From the NCBI GenBank assembly GCA_028284545.1, contig JANQRN010000079.1, forward strand, positions 1 to 36,353: 36,353 nucleotides of DNA, read 5' to 3'. A model generated the notes under the pieces. It did no database searches. It had not been told where the DNA came from and saw only the letters and a program-made list of their open reading frames with translations. This DNA comes from Rhodothermales bacterium (GTDB lineage Bacteria > Bacteroidota > Rhodothermia > Rhodothermales > JABDKH01). Below, one piece after another: positions 1-8,328 of this stretch (within the stretch, counting starts at the first letter, position 1; the number at the start of each line of letters is the position of its first letter). The position numbers and the translations under genes were made by a program.

Positions 1-1
1 T

Positions 2-781
2 GGGGGGGCACATCTTGCCGCCAAGGCCAAGGCAGAGGGGTGGGAGATCGTCGGCGTCTTGAACAACGACATGATCGGCAACATCGAGGGCATCGATGGT
101 GTGGTTGACAACAGCACGTTTCGCGTTTTCTCGGAGCCCATGCCAGTCATTGACGCCGGGGCGCTTCGATCCGTGCGTTTCTATGGAGGCGAGGTCGACG
201 GCCCGTCGCGTCAGATCGCGCGGTACGTCGACCGCCTGGCAGACGAATACTTCCCGAACCTCGACGCAATGATGATCTATCGGCTTGACAGGTTCGGGCG
301 GGGGGGCCACCACCGCCCGTTCAACGATGCCGGCTTCCCCGGCGTCCGCATCATGGAGACCCACGAGAACTACAACCGTCAGCACCAGAATATTCGCGAA
401 GAGGACGGAATTGCCTACGGGGATGTCGTTGAGGGAGTAAATTTCGCATACGCCCGAAAACTGACGGCGATGAATGCCGTCACGCTGGCCGCCCTGGCGT
501 GGGCGCCTCCCATCCCCCTGGAAGTGAAGATCGGAGGGGCGGTAAGGCCCTCCACGCGACTTGCCTGGGAGGCGGTCGAGCATCCGGAACTGGCCGGATA
601 CATCGTGCACTGGCGTAAGACAACCGACCCCCAGTGGACACAATCGCGGTTTGTCGGCGACGTTTCCAACTTCACGCTCGAGAACGTTGTCATCGACAAC
701 TACCTTTTTGGCGTCTCGTCGGTGGCGACAAACGGGAGCCAAAGCCCCGTAGCCTTTCCTGGGGGTCTTCTGAGGCGATAA
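2..781 (+). CDS. M28 family metallopeptidase, C-terminal part (5' end outside window)
   Basis: The frame is open from base 2, reading GGAHLAAKAKAEGWEIVGVLNNDMIGN, so the TTG at 59 in the ORF track is an artefact of the cut. LNNDMIGN is the M28 core strand carrying a metal-ligand Asp. GGHHRPFNDAGFPGVRIMETHENY matches the later M28 segment with a His ligand and the substrate-pocket loop. The last ~85 residues (PPIPLEVKIGG to the end) look like a fibronectin type III domain (LAWEAVEHPELAGYIVHWR, then SNFTLENVVIDNYLFGVSSV), a common tail on secreted Bacteroidota M28 enzymes. The likely role is zinc-dependent aminopeptidase or carboxypeptidase activity in the periplasm or outside the cell. The catalytic N-terminal half and signal peptide lie outside the window. 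The gene ends at TAA 779-781 and is followed by a strong terminator. Confidence 0.85.
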   Translation, partial: GGAHLAAKAKAEGWEIVGVLNNDMIGNIEGIDGVVDNSTFRVFSEPMPVIDAGALRSVRFYGGEVDGPSRQIARYVDRLADEYFPNLDAMMIYRLDRFGRGGHHRPFNDAGFPGVRIMETHENYNRQHQNIREEDGIAYGDVVEGVNFAYARKLTAMNAVTLAALAWAPPIPLEVKIGGAVRPSTRLAWEAVEHPELAGYIVHWRKTTDPQWTQSRFVGDVSNFTLENVVIDNYLFGVSSVATNGSQSPVAFPGGLLRR

Positions 782-913
782 TCAAAAAAATCTCAAGGGA
801 GTTCCTGAAAGGAAATTGGGCATCCGTCATTATTAGGGTGCACATCCGCTACACAGCACTTCTCTTGTAGGGTGGATCTAAGTTTGGCCTGGGAAACCGA
901 GCTTAGACGTTCT

Positions 914-945
914 GGGCGCGAGTCGACGGACTCGCGCCCTTTTTT
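914..945 (+). terminator. Intrinsic terminator downstream of the M28 peptidase
   Basis: GGGCGCGAGTC and GACTCGCGCCC form a perfect 11-bp stem around a GACG tetraloop, followed directly by six T. It lies 132 bp after the M28 stop codon, so the transcript would carry a long 3' UTR. This is the clearest terminator in the window. Confidence 0.9.
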
Positions 946-1067
946 GTTTGCCGGATGCCGTCCCGCAGAACCGAGCATGGCCCACACGCATCATTATCAA
1001 TGACATACTGAAAGTGTTGACGATATCCGTCCTTCAAGAAGGGCATATCTCATATCGCACTTCTGAG

Positions 1068-1110
1068 GAAGCTCGGGGCTTTTGGTGGGATCCCGGGCTT
1101 CTCTTTTTTT
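1068..1110 (+). terminator. Second terminator-like hairpin before the PH-like gene
   Basis: GAAGCTCGGG pairs with CCCGGGCTTC (10 bp, one G-U) around a 14-nt loop, and CTTTTTTT-type tract follows. No ORF between 946 and 1067 looks coding. It either backs up the terminator at 914-945 or ends a short untranslated transcript. The rest of 782-1258 holds no convincing gene. Confidence 0.6.
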
Positions 1111-1258
1111 GCATACCTGTGACGACAACGGCGGCACCGGGCACGATCCCGACGAGCGCTGCCGTACTTTGGGCATACTGATTGATACGGTGATGGCCTG
1201 CAAGTCTTAAGCATGCCGCAATAATTGACGAACACCGTATTGAAACCACCACGCCAAA

Positions 1259-1768
1259 ATGAGTATTCGCAATAGGCGTCACCTGTTATCCGGACGTCTA
1301 CTCTTTTTCGGCCGTCGCCTCGTAGGCGGTCGCGCCCGACTATTCACCAATCACATCGAGATTCGCGGATGGTCTGCCACCGGCCGCGTTCGCCGGTCAA
1401 TTCCGCTCGAGTCGGTGAAAGAGGTGTCCATCGACGCAGCCATCGCTAACCAAAGACTCTACCTGAAACTCGCTGACGACGAGCACTTTACGCTCCTGCA
1501 GTTTGCGCGTGGTGCCTCTCTCTGGCATGTCAATATTCTGAACTGCAAGCCCGAGCTTCACAGGGTCGGTTCAATACCGGAGACGAGGGCGAGGAACAGC
1601 GAAACGCCCGAAAGGTTACCTGACGCTACAGACACCCGACCGGAGAGCCGACAGGTCCTGCGACGCGTAGATGACTTTTCTAAATCCCATCGTCCTACTG
1701 GGACTGGCGGCGGCGGGGATTCCGCTGATCATCCACCTCTTCAACTTCCGTCGGCCGCAGCGAATTGA
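1259..1768 (+). CDS. Small PH-like domain protein (hypothetical), 3' end overlaps batA
   Basis: I do not recognise a named family. The first ~105 residues look coding. A basic N-terminus is followed by the alternating strands FTNHIEIRGW, RRSIPLESVKEVSID and QRLYLKLADDEHFTLLQF, a pattern typical of bacterial PH-like domains. The last ~55 residues (ETPERLPDATDTRPESR onward) are low-complexity and Pro/Gly/Ser-rich, and overlap the start of the BatA-type gene by 98 bp in another frame. That start is well supported, so this tail is probably either unstructured or the product of a lost stop or frameshift. ATG at 1259 follows a gene-free region. The protein may be a partner of the BatA-type protein. 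Confidence 0.5.
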   Translation: MSIRNRRHLLSGRLLFFGRRLVGGRARLFTNHIEIRGWSATGRVRRSIPLESVKEVSIDAAIANQRLYLKLADDEHFTLLQFARGASLWHVNILNCKPELHRVGSIPETRARNSETPERLPDATDTRPESRQVLRRVDDFSKSHRPTGTGGGGDSADHPPLQLPSAAAN

Positions 1769-3875
1769 CTTTAGTTCGCTGGCGTTCGTAAAGGAACTCC
1801 AGCAAACGACGATGCGCCGGGTGCGCATCAAGCAGTGGCTGCTGCTACTCATGCGAACGCTTGCTCTTGCAGCGCTCGTTCTGGCCTTCGCCCGCCCCAC
1901 GCTCACGGGAGGACTTGCCGCCGGACTCACGGGAATCGTCGGCGGCGACGCCGCTGCCGCGATTGGTATTGTCCTGGACAACTCGCGATCGATGGACGTT
2001 CGCGACACCCGCGGATCGGTGTTCGCCCAGTCCGTGGAGGCCGCAAACGCTATTGTCAGGCAAGCTGACGACGACGACACTTTTATCTTGCTGACGACGG
2101 CTGGTCCGGCAAGCCGCCTGCCGATTTCCTTCAGTGGAAAGCAGGGGGCGATAGACTTTCTCGCGGGTGCTGCGCCGGCCGACGGCGCCGAGTTCATGGT
2201 CGAGTCGAGCCTCCGCATGGCGGCTGCACTCGGCGAGAGTCCGCTGCTAAATAAGGAGCTGTACGTTGTCGGCGACGGGCAATCCACGACGTTTGCGGGG
2301 GAGACACAGCTTGCAGATTCGGGTGCCGGCCGCGCGGCATCAGCTGCGGTGCCGACCGACCTCATAGCACGCTTCGTCAAGCTCAACGATCGCTCGGCCC
2401 CAAACGTTGGAATCACGAACGTCACGGTTGAGAGTCGGATTGTGGAACTGGGTCAGCCCGTGGTGATCACTGCTGACATCGCCAACTACGGCCCAAACGC
2501 CGTTCAGAACTACGTCGCCAGCGTGTTGCTGAACGACCAGCGCGTTGCGCAGGCAACAGTGAACCTCCCGGCCAACGACGGGGTTACCGCCCGCTTCACG
2601 GCCACCGCCCCAGCCCGCGGCTGGTTGCCAGGACTCGTGCGCGGAGAGGCCGACGACTTTGAAAGCGATGACCAGCGGCACTTCACGCTGCACGTCCCGC
2701 AGGAGCGGAGCCTGCTCTTGGTGCGGGGGGTAGGCGAGTCGGTCGAATACCTGTCACTTGCGCTATCACCGACGCTTGCACGCGAAGGCGTGTTCTTCCG
2801 AACAAAGACGATTGACGAACAGGACCTGCCAGCGGAGAGCATCTACGCCTACGACGCCGTCGTACTGGTTGGCCTCGAGAGCATCTCTTCGGGCGAAGTG
2901 TCGACACTCTCACAGTATGTGGAGCAGGGTGGCGGCCTGTTGGTGTTTCCAGGTAGCAGGTCCAACTTTGCGGACTATGATCGGCTGCTGCAGGCAATCG
3001 GCGGTGGGCGCATTACTGGTACGGTCGGCGCGCTTGGTGGCCGTACCAGCACGGCGAGCCTGGCCAATGTCGAGCTGGAGCACCCATTGTTCGATGGCGT
3101 TTTCGATGAGGAGAGTTTGCGACGCGGACGGAACGTCGAACAGTTGTCGGTCTTCTTCGCGGCGGCGTACGCGGCAAGCCGCGGTACCGAACAGACGCTA
3201 ATCGAGTTGTCTTCCGGAACGCCATTCATGCAGGAAATGCGACACGGCGCCGGTGCGACGCTTCTCGTAACAGTTGCGCCGGATCCGAGTTGGAGCGAGT
3301 TCCCATTGCGCGGCCTGTTCGTCCCGCTACTTTACCGATCGGTTTTCTATTTATCAGCCGGGGAGCAGTCTGGGGGTGAGCAACTGACCGTCGGGCGCCC
3401 AGCGGAGATTCGTCTGTCGGGCGTTGCGAGGGCGCAGCAGATCAGCCTCCGGAGTCCGGGAGGAGAGACCTTTACGCCCGAGCGCCGTGATCTGTTTGGG
3501 GGCGTTCTACTCCAGGTCGGAGAGCAGATCGGGGATGCCGGGGTCTACGACGTGCTCGAACAGTCCGCCAATAGCGCAGGCCCTTCGTCAGTGGGCGCTG
3601 AGGTCCTCAGGCGCGTCGCGTTCAATCTCAGCGCGGCGGAGTCCGATCTGTCGCTCTTGGAGGCACGAGAGGCGGCTGAGCGCCTCGAAGGCGCCCTGGG
3701 CGTGCCTGTTTCGGCTATCACGGGGTCCGACAGCAACGCCGAAGAACTCGGGGACGCCCTCCAGGCTGCCCGGACCGGAACGGAGCTTTGGAACGTCTTT
3801 TTGGTGCTCGCGTTATCCTTTCTGGCCGTGGAAATGCTGATCGAGAAGCACTGGCGTCCTGAGGCCACTAGTTAA
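1671..3875 (+). CDS. BatA-type membrane protein with vWA domain
   Basis: The N-terminus MTFLNPIVLLGLAAAGIPLIIHLFNFRRPQRIDFSSLAF is the signature of the Bacteroidota BatA N-terminal family: one TM helix, a basic RRP loop, then a second TM (IKQWLLLLMRTLALAALVLAFARP). Residues ~97-225 form a von Willebrand A domain with MIDAS DNSRSM near 103-108. Residues ~240-335 resemble a CARDB/Ig-like domain (VVITADIANYGPNAVQNY). Residues ~345-450 resemble a class I glutamine-amidotransferase-like fold (YVEQGGGLLVFPGSRSNFADYD). A C-terminal TM lies near 712-728. The protein is 734 aa. The family is linked to Bat/MoxR systems for envelope stress and protein quality control, but no MoxR AAA+ ATPase lies in this window. 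The start is fixed by the family N-terminus. Confidence 0.9.
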   Translation: MTFLNPIVLLGLAAAGIPLIIHLFNFRRPQRIDFSSLAFVKELQQTTMRRVRIKQWLLLLMRTLALAALVLAFARPTLTGGLAAGLTGIVGGDAAAAIGIVLDNSRSMDVRDTRGSVFAQSVEAANAIVRQADDDDTFILLTTAGPASRLPISFSGKQGAIDFLAGAAPADGAEFMVESSLRMAAALGESPLLNKELYVVGDGQSTTFAGETQLADSGAGRAASAAVPTDLIARFVKLNDRSAPNVGITNVTVESRIVELGQPVVITADIANYGPNAVQNYVASVLLNDQRVAQATVNLPANDGVTARFTATAPARGWLPGLVRGEADDFESDDQRHFTLHVPQERSLLLVRGVGESVEYLSLALSPTLAREGVFFRTKTIDEQDLPAESIYAYDAVVLVGLESISSGEVSTLSQYVEQGGGLLVFPGSRSNFADYDRLLQAIGGGRITGTVGALGGRTSTASLANVELEHPLFDGVFDEESLRRGRNVEQLSVFFAAAYAASRGTEQTLIELSSGTPFMQEMRHGAGATLLVTVAPDPSWSEFPLRGLFVPLLYRSVFYLSAGEQSGGEQLTVGRPAEIRLSGVARAQQISLRSPGGETFTPERRDLFGGVLLQVGEQIGDAGVYDVLEQSANSAGPSSVGAEVLRRVAFNLSAAESDLSLLEAREAAERLEGALGVPVSAITGSDSNAEELGDALQAARTGTELWNVFLVLALSFLAVEMLIEKHWRPEATS

Positions 3876-3884
3876 CGCGGAGCA

Positions 3885-4466
3885 ATGCCGATCGTCAGAG
3901 ACATTTTCCAGGTGCTGCAGATCCTACTGCTGTTCGGCTTCCTTGGGCTGACGTCGATGGTGTTTGTGGTGACGTTACTCAACCGCTCGAACGTCCGGAA
4001 CTTGCTCCTCGTCGTGCACCGCGGTCGCTTCGGTGGCCTGCCGCTGCTGCCGACACTCTTCTTTTTCGCCGTTACGGTTCTCTTTCTGGTCGCGTTGTTC
4101 AGAGGCCAGCCCTCCTTCGCCCTCCTGTACGTCGGGTACATGATCGGAGGTGCGCTCTGGCTTGCGAGTCAATACGTGTCACGCGCCACGTACATCACGC
4201 GCTATGGCCTGTTCAAGACGCTCGGATCTAACAGCCGGGTGTCGTGGTCGCAGATTCACGACTGCTTTGACGTCAAGACCCGCAGGGGGCGCACATTCGT
4301 CTTACTGTACTGCGACGCGCTCGGCGCCCGGAAGCGACACGAACTGTTCGTCCCGACGGCACGCGTAAAAGCTTTCGAACGCATCCTCGACCGTCATCTC
4401 TACTGGAACGGGGACTACGCGGCAACCACCGCGATCGACTACAAAGCCCTCGAGGGTGAAGAGTAA
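3885..4466 (+). CDS. Membrane protein with C-terminal PH-like domain
   Basis: This 193-aa protein has about three TM segments: ILLLFGFLGLTSMVFVVTLL, LPTLFFFAVTVLFLVALF and FALLYVGYMIGGALWLASQYV. A cytosolic C-terminal domain with a bacterial PH-like strand pattern follows (ATYITRYGLFKTLGSNSRVSWSQIHDCFDVKTRRGRTFVLLY). It starts 9 bp after the batA stop and overlaps hflX by 11 bp, so the three genes are probably co-transcribed. The function is unknown. It shares general design, not obvious sequence identity, with the small PH-like protein upstream of batA. Confidence 0.8.
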   Translation: MPIVRDIFQVLQILLLFGFLGLTSMVFVVTLLNRSNVRNLLLVVHRGRFGGLPLLPTLFFFAVTVLFLVALFRGQPSFALLYVGYMIGGALWLASQYVSRATYITRYGLFKTLGSNSRVSWSQIHDCFDVKTRRGRTFVLLYCDALGARKRHELFVPTARVKAFERILDRHLYWNGDYAATTAIDYKALEGEE

Positions 4467-5769
4467 GAACGGCGCAAACGACCGTGAGAAGGCGATTCTG
4501 GTCGGAGTCCGCGTGCGAGACGACGATCAATGGCGCCTGGACAGTTCGCTTGACGAACTCGCGCTGCTCGCCGACACCGCGGGCGCCGTCGTTGTCGAGC
4601 GCATCACGCAGGCGCTTCCTCAGCTCAATGCCGCAACCTACATCGGGAGCGGCAAGGTCAATGAGATTGCCGCCGCGGCGAAGGAGAGCAAGGCGGATCT
4701 TGTCATTTTTGACGACGACCTGTCTCCCGTTCAAATCCGCAATCTGGAAAAAGCCGTAGGCTGCAAACTCGTAGACCGTTCTGCGCTGATACTGGACATT
4801 TTTGCGCAGCGCGCCAAGACAGCAACCGCCAAGACGCAGGTCGAGCTTGCACAACTGGAGTACCTCCGAACGCGCTTGACACGTCAGTGGACACACCTTT
4901 CCCGCCAACATGGCGGCATCGGCTCAAAGGGTCCCGGGGAAACGCAGATCGAAACGGATCGGCGATTGATTAGAGACCGCATCCGCGTACTCAAGGGTAA
5001 GCTGGAGAAGATCGACCAGCAACGGGCGACACAACGGAAGAACCGCGCCGAACACACGCGCGTGTCGCTGGTCGGTTACACCAACGCGGGCAAGTCTACG
5101 CTGATGAACGCGTTGGCAAACTCAAAGGTGCTTGCCGAAGATCGTCTGTTTGCTACGCTGGACGCGACGACTCGCGTTACGTACCTGGCATCCAACAAGC
5201 CCGTACTCGTGTCAGACACGGTGGGCTTCATCCGCAAGCTACCCCACCGCCTGATCGAGTCCTTCAAGAGTACCCTGGACGAGGTACGTGAAAGTGATCT
5301 GCTGGTGCACGTCGTGGATATTACCCATCCGGGCTTCGAGGACCAGATTCGCGTTGTAAACGAAACCCTCCACGAGTTGGACGCGCACACCAAACCCACC
5401 CTGATGGTGTTCAACAAGATCGATGTCGTCCACGACCAGTCGCTCATGAACGGACTACGGAACGCGTTCGCTCCAGATGTCGCGTTTGTGTCGGCCGCGA
5501 GCGGTATCGGGCTCGCGTCGCTCAAGGAGCACCTTGTCGACCTTATGGAGCGAAACTTCGTCGAGGTGCACGTCGAGCTACCAGTCTCCCAGTCGCAACT
5601 CGTTAGCCACATCCACCGGGTCGCCGAGGTGTTGGAGGAGGAGTACGATTATGCTGACGACGATTCGGGGGCTGGAATTGTGAGGCTGCGCTTCAAAACA
5701 GCGCCGCACCACCATGAAGACCTCGTTCCAATGCTTGAACGCCACGGCAGGGAGGCCCGTGTGCAATAA
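4456..5769 (+). CDS. hflX: GTPase HflX
   Basis: This is a ribosome-associated GTPase that rescues stalled or stressed ribosomes by splitting subunits. The N-terminal HflX domain covers residues ~1-140 (AATYIGSGKVNEIA, FDDDLSPVQIRNLEK). The linker contains RLTRQWTHLSRQHGGIGSKGPGETQIETDRRLIRDRI. The G domain has G1 GYTNAGKST (~208-215), switch II DTVGFIRKLPHRLIESFKSTLDE and G4 NKID. The 437-aa length is normal. The start is GTG at 4456, inside the end of the preceding membrane-protein gene. The family N-terminus begins only ~12 residues later, so no later start fits well. Confidence 0.95.
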   Translation: MKSKNGANDREKAILVGVRVRDDDQWRLDSSLDELALLADTAGAVVVERITQALPQLNAATYIGSGKVNEIAAAAKESKADLVIFDDDLSPVQIRNLEKAVGCKLVDRSALILDIFAQRAKTATAKTQVELAQLEYLRTRLTRQWTHLSRQHGGIGSKGPGETQIETDRRLIRDRIRVLKGKLEKIDQQRATQRKNRAEHTRVSLVGYTNAGKSTLMNALANSKVLAEDRLFATLDATTRVTYLASNKPVLVSDTVGFIRKLPHRLIESFKSTLDEVRESDLLVHVVDITHPGFEDQIRVVNETLHELDAHTKPTLMVFNKIDVVHDQSLMNGLRNAFAPDVAFVSAASGIGLASLKEHLVDLMERNFVEVHVELPVSQSQLVSHIHRVAEVLEEEYDYADDDSGAGIVRLRFKTAPHHHEDLVPMLERHGREARVQ

Positions 5770-5858
5770 CACGGCCACCTGTTCAGTTTTCAGCACAGGC
5801 CCCGATAGAATCGTTATTGGGAATCGACAAACGGGTCGACAGGCGCTTCAAAACGCCA

Positions 5859-5940
5859 CCTTTTCGCGGAACGATTTGCGGGCACACGTATTGCAGACAT
5901 CTCCTGTAGCGTGTTCGCGTGGCGAAAAGGACGTTTTCGC
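5859..5940 (+). promoter_or_regulatory. Possible alternative-pairing leader upstream of the CBS gene
   Basis: The 221-bp gap between hflX and the CBS gene holds three related arms. CCTTTTCGC (5859-5867) is perfectly complementary to GCGAAAAGG (5922-5930). GCGAAAA (5922-5928) is also complementary to TTTTCGC (5934-5940), making a compact 7-bp, 5-nt-loop hairpin. The middle arm can therefore pair left or right but not both. No T-run follows, so this is not a simple hflX terminator. Any regulatory role is inference. Confidence 0.3.
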
Positions 5941-5990
5941 AGGCCGACCTCGCCGTAGTTCTCAAGATGGTTCTCACGCCTGAACTCTGA

Positions 5991-6656
5991 ATGGTCATCC
6001 GGAATCTCATAAGTCCCAGCTTCATCCCGCTGAAACCCAGCGATACGGTTGAGTATGCGCTCGGCTTGCTTCTGGAGATGCGCGCTAGGCACCTGCCGGT
6101 TGTCGGAGCCCAGGGCGATTTGCTCGGGCTCGTTTCGGAAGAGATGCTGCTGAACGCGGGCGAGCCCGACCGGCGAGTTCAGGACCTGCTGCACTCAGAG
6201 TCAATTACCGTCGCCCCCGATCTGCACGTGTTTGAGGCGGCGCGAACGATCGTGAGTCACGGCCTCTCTGCGCTACCCGTCGTCGGTGACACGGGTAAGT
6301 ACCTTGGCGTCGTTCGCCGGCACGAAGTTTTTGATCAGCTCGCGCGGATGTTGTCGACGCAGGAGTCGGGGGCCATACTCGCGCTTGAGGTTGAGCCCAA
6401 AGACTATTCGCTGTCGAAGCTCGTCTTTGCAATAGAACAGAACGAAGCGAACGTTTTGTCGGTGGCTACCGAAACACCGGAGAACGGTGGACTGACGCGC
6501 GTAACGCTAAAGCTCGACACGCACGACACCTCTCGCGTTCGACATGTTCTCGAGCACAACGGCTACCAGGTAGTCGCAGCGTTCTCCGACACAGATGAAG
6601 ACGAAGACGCGCTCCGCGACCGCATCGAGGAGTTCATGCGCTACCTCGAGGTCTAG
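5991..6656 (+). CDS. CBS-pair domain protein with C-terminal ACT-like region
   Basis: This 221-aa cytoplasmic protein has two CBS motifs. The first, ~residues 1-60, includes LMLEMRARHLPVVGAQGDLLGLVSEEMLL-type sequence. The second, ~65-120, reads VFEAARTIVSHGLSALPVVGDTGKYLGVVRRHEVF. The remaining ~90 residues (GAILALEVEPKDYSLSKLVFAIEQNEANVLSV, then RVTLKLDTHDTSRVRHVLEHNGYQV) have the alternating pattern of an ACT-like ligand-binding domain. CBS pairs usually bind adenine nucleotides and regulate a partner. In Bacteroidota, similar proteins often sit beside NAD kinase, but no NAD kinase is present here. The target is unknown. The start is ATG 5991. Confidence 0.85.
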   Translation: MVIRNLISPSFIPLKPSDTVEYALGLLLEMRARHLPVVGAQGDLLGLVSEEMLLNAGEPDRRVQDLLHSESITVAPDLHVFEAARTIVSHGLSALPVVGDTGKYLGVVRRHEVFDQLARMLSTQESGAILALEVEPKDYSLSKLVFAIEQNEANVLSVATETPENGGLTRVTLKLDTHDTSRVRHVLEHNGYQVVAAFSDTDEDEDALRDRIEEFMRYLEV

Positions 6657-6689
6657 ACGCAGACGCGCTGCGTGAACGACGCCTACGGC

Positions 6690-8231
6690 CTACTCAAAGC
6701 GCTTCATCCACTCCGCTCGTTCCTCGCTGAAGAAGTACGCCTCCGACCGATACGGCGGAACGTGATGCTCCATGAGCGGGATTAGAGACTCCTCGGGAAG
6801 GTCAATCGGATCTTCAGGGATGAAGCCCGCCAACATGTCTTTGGTGTCCTCCATCCGGGTATCTGACGCCAGATTCTGCCACTCGTTGGGGTCCGCCTCC
6901 AGATCGTAGAGCTCTTCGGAGCCATCGATATAGCGTATGTAGTGCCAGTCTTCAAAGCGTATGGAATAACTGCCCCAATCATACGTGGACAAAACGGCGC
7001 GGGGCGACGACTCCAGCGGATTCTCAAGTACATCGACAAGCGATTCTCCGTCATACCGATCCCTCGCCGTCAGATTGCACAGTTCGGCAAGCGTGGGATA
7101 GATGTCGAGGAGGGAAGTCAGGTTTGACGTGGGTATGCCCGCAGCCGAGCCTTCCGGCATCGCTGCCAGACCGTTGGGCACCCGCATCATGAACACCGTC
7201 CGGATCACATTCTCCCAAAGGGCGAATTTGCGCCAGTGCCGTTTCTCTCCCAACTGCCAGCCATGATCTGACCAAATAACTACAATTGTGTTGTCGGCAT
7301 ACGGACTTGCCTCCAGCGCATCTAGAAGACGCCCCAGCATCGCGTCGGCGAAAGAAATGGAGGCGAGATATCCCTGAATGGCGGCCTCCCACTGACCGGC
7401 CTCCACGACGTGGTCATGATAATTGCCGCCGCGCTCGATCAACTCACGTGCGACAGGGCCGAGGTCGTCAACATCACCTTCGAGAAGGGGCGGTTTCTGT
7501 ATGTCCTTCAACGGAAAGCGGTCGAAGTACTTCTGCGGGACATACCAGGGTACGTGGGGACGGTAGATCCCGGCAGCCAGAAAGAACGGTTTGCCGTGGT
7601 CCTTTTGGAGCTGTTCCGAGATATAGCGTACGGTCTGATAGTCTGCCGTTTCTTCGTCGGCCAAGTCCAGCGGCGCCCAATCGAACATGTTGTACATGTA
7701 CCGGAATGGCGTCATGTTGACGGGTCTGTCCTCGGGCAGGAATTCCTGCGGCATCGGGTCGGTGATGCTCGGGTAATAATCATCCCAGCCAAGCGAGTCG
7801 ACCTGACTGTAGTGGAATATCTTCCCAGCCCCGGCCGTGTAGTACCCACTCTCGCGAAAGTGCTGGCCGATGGTCGGCACCTGTTGGAGCTCCGGTACGT
7901 TGCGCCAGTCTTGATAGTTGGAGTACATCCCTGACGAAATGGGGTGCAGCCCCGTCAGCATTGCCGACCGCGACGGATTGCATCCCGGGCTGGGGGCATA
8001 GTTGCGGGTGAAGTTCACCCCCGTTTGGGCAAAACGGTCCAGATGCGGAGTCAATGCCTGGGGATGGCCGGCCAACGGTTCCACCCAATCATTCATGTCA
8101 TCAAGCGCGATGAACAGAACGTTTGGGTGCTCAATCAGGCGGGGCCCATTTGACTCGCACCCGATACTGGTCAACAGCAACAGCAGGAGCCCAGCCCATG
8201 AAGCTCGGCGCACGATCAAACTCACAGGCAT
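6690..8231 (-). CDS. Sulfatase family lipoprotein (iduronate-2-sulfatase-like)
   Basis: Type I sulfatase. PNVLFIALDDMNDW carries the metal-binding Asp pair, and CNPSRSAMLTG is the C-x-P-x-R active-site motif whose Cys must be converted to formylglycine. IWSDHGWQLGEKRHWRK and the C-terminal ELYDLEADPNEWQNL are also family marks. The N-terminus RRASWAGLLLLLLTSIGC is a lipoprotein signal with lipobox TSIGC, so it is anchored in the envelope. ATG at 8231 (MPVSLIVRRA) gives a normal signal peptide. The track start is GTG 8261, ten codons upstream; neither has a clear Shine-Dalgarno. It probably desulfates sulfated polysaccharides or metabolites; the substrate is not readable. No SusC/SusD or formylglycine-generating enzyme is nearby. 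Confidence 0.9.
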   Translation of the reverse strand: MPVSLIVRRASWAGLLLLLLTSIGCESNGPRLIEHPNVLFIALDDMNDWVEPLAGHPQALTPHLDRFAQTGVNFTRNYAPSPGCNPSRSAMLTGLHPISSGMYSNYQDWRNVPELQQVPTIGQHFRESGYYTAGAGKIFHYSQVDSLGWDDYYPSITDPMPQEFLPEDRPVNMTPFRYMYNMFDWAPLDLADEETADYQTVRYISEQLQKDHGKPFFLAAGIYRPHVPWYVPQKYFDRFPLKDIQKPPLLEGDVDDLGPVARELIERGGNYHDHVVEAGQWEAAIQGYLASISFADAMLGRLLDALEASPYADNTIVVIWSDHGWQLGEKRHWRKFALWENVIRTVFMMRVPNGLAAMPEGSAAGIPTSNLTSLLDIYPTLAELCNLTARDRYDGESLVDVLENPLESSPRAVLSTYDWGSYSIRFEDWHYIRYIDGSEELYDLEADPNEWQNLASDTRMEDTKDMLAGFIPEDPIDLPEESLIPLMEHHVPPYRSEAYFFSEERAEWMKRFE

Positions 8232-8328
8232 TACACTGGACACCGCTACTCTGGGGGGCACGAACCTTATCTAAGGTACGAACCCAATCTACGGGTCTTA
8301 TACAATGCCATCAGGATTGCTCGCGTCT

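Noticed and set aside
1616-2425. 269-aa ORF on the - strand
   Set aside because: Shadow of the BatA-type gene, Ser/Ala/Arg-rich with no recognisable domain.
4273-4911. 212-aa ORF on the - strand
   Set aside because: Antisense to the membrane protein and HflX, both well supported.
5714-5983. 89-aa ORF across the end of hflX and the following gap
   Set aside because: It starts inside hflX in another frame, and its composition is not protein-like; the gap instead shows complementary arms.
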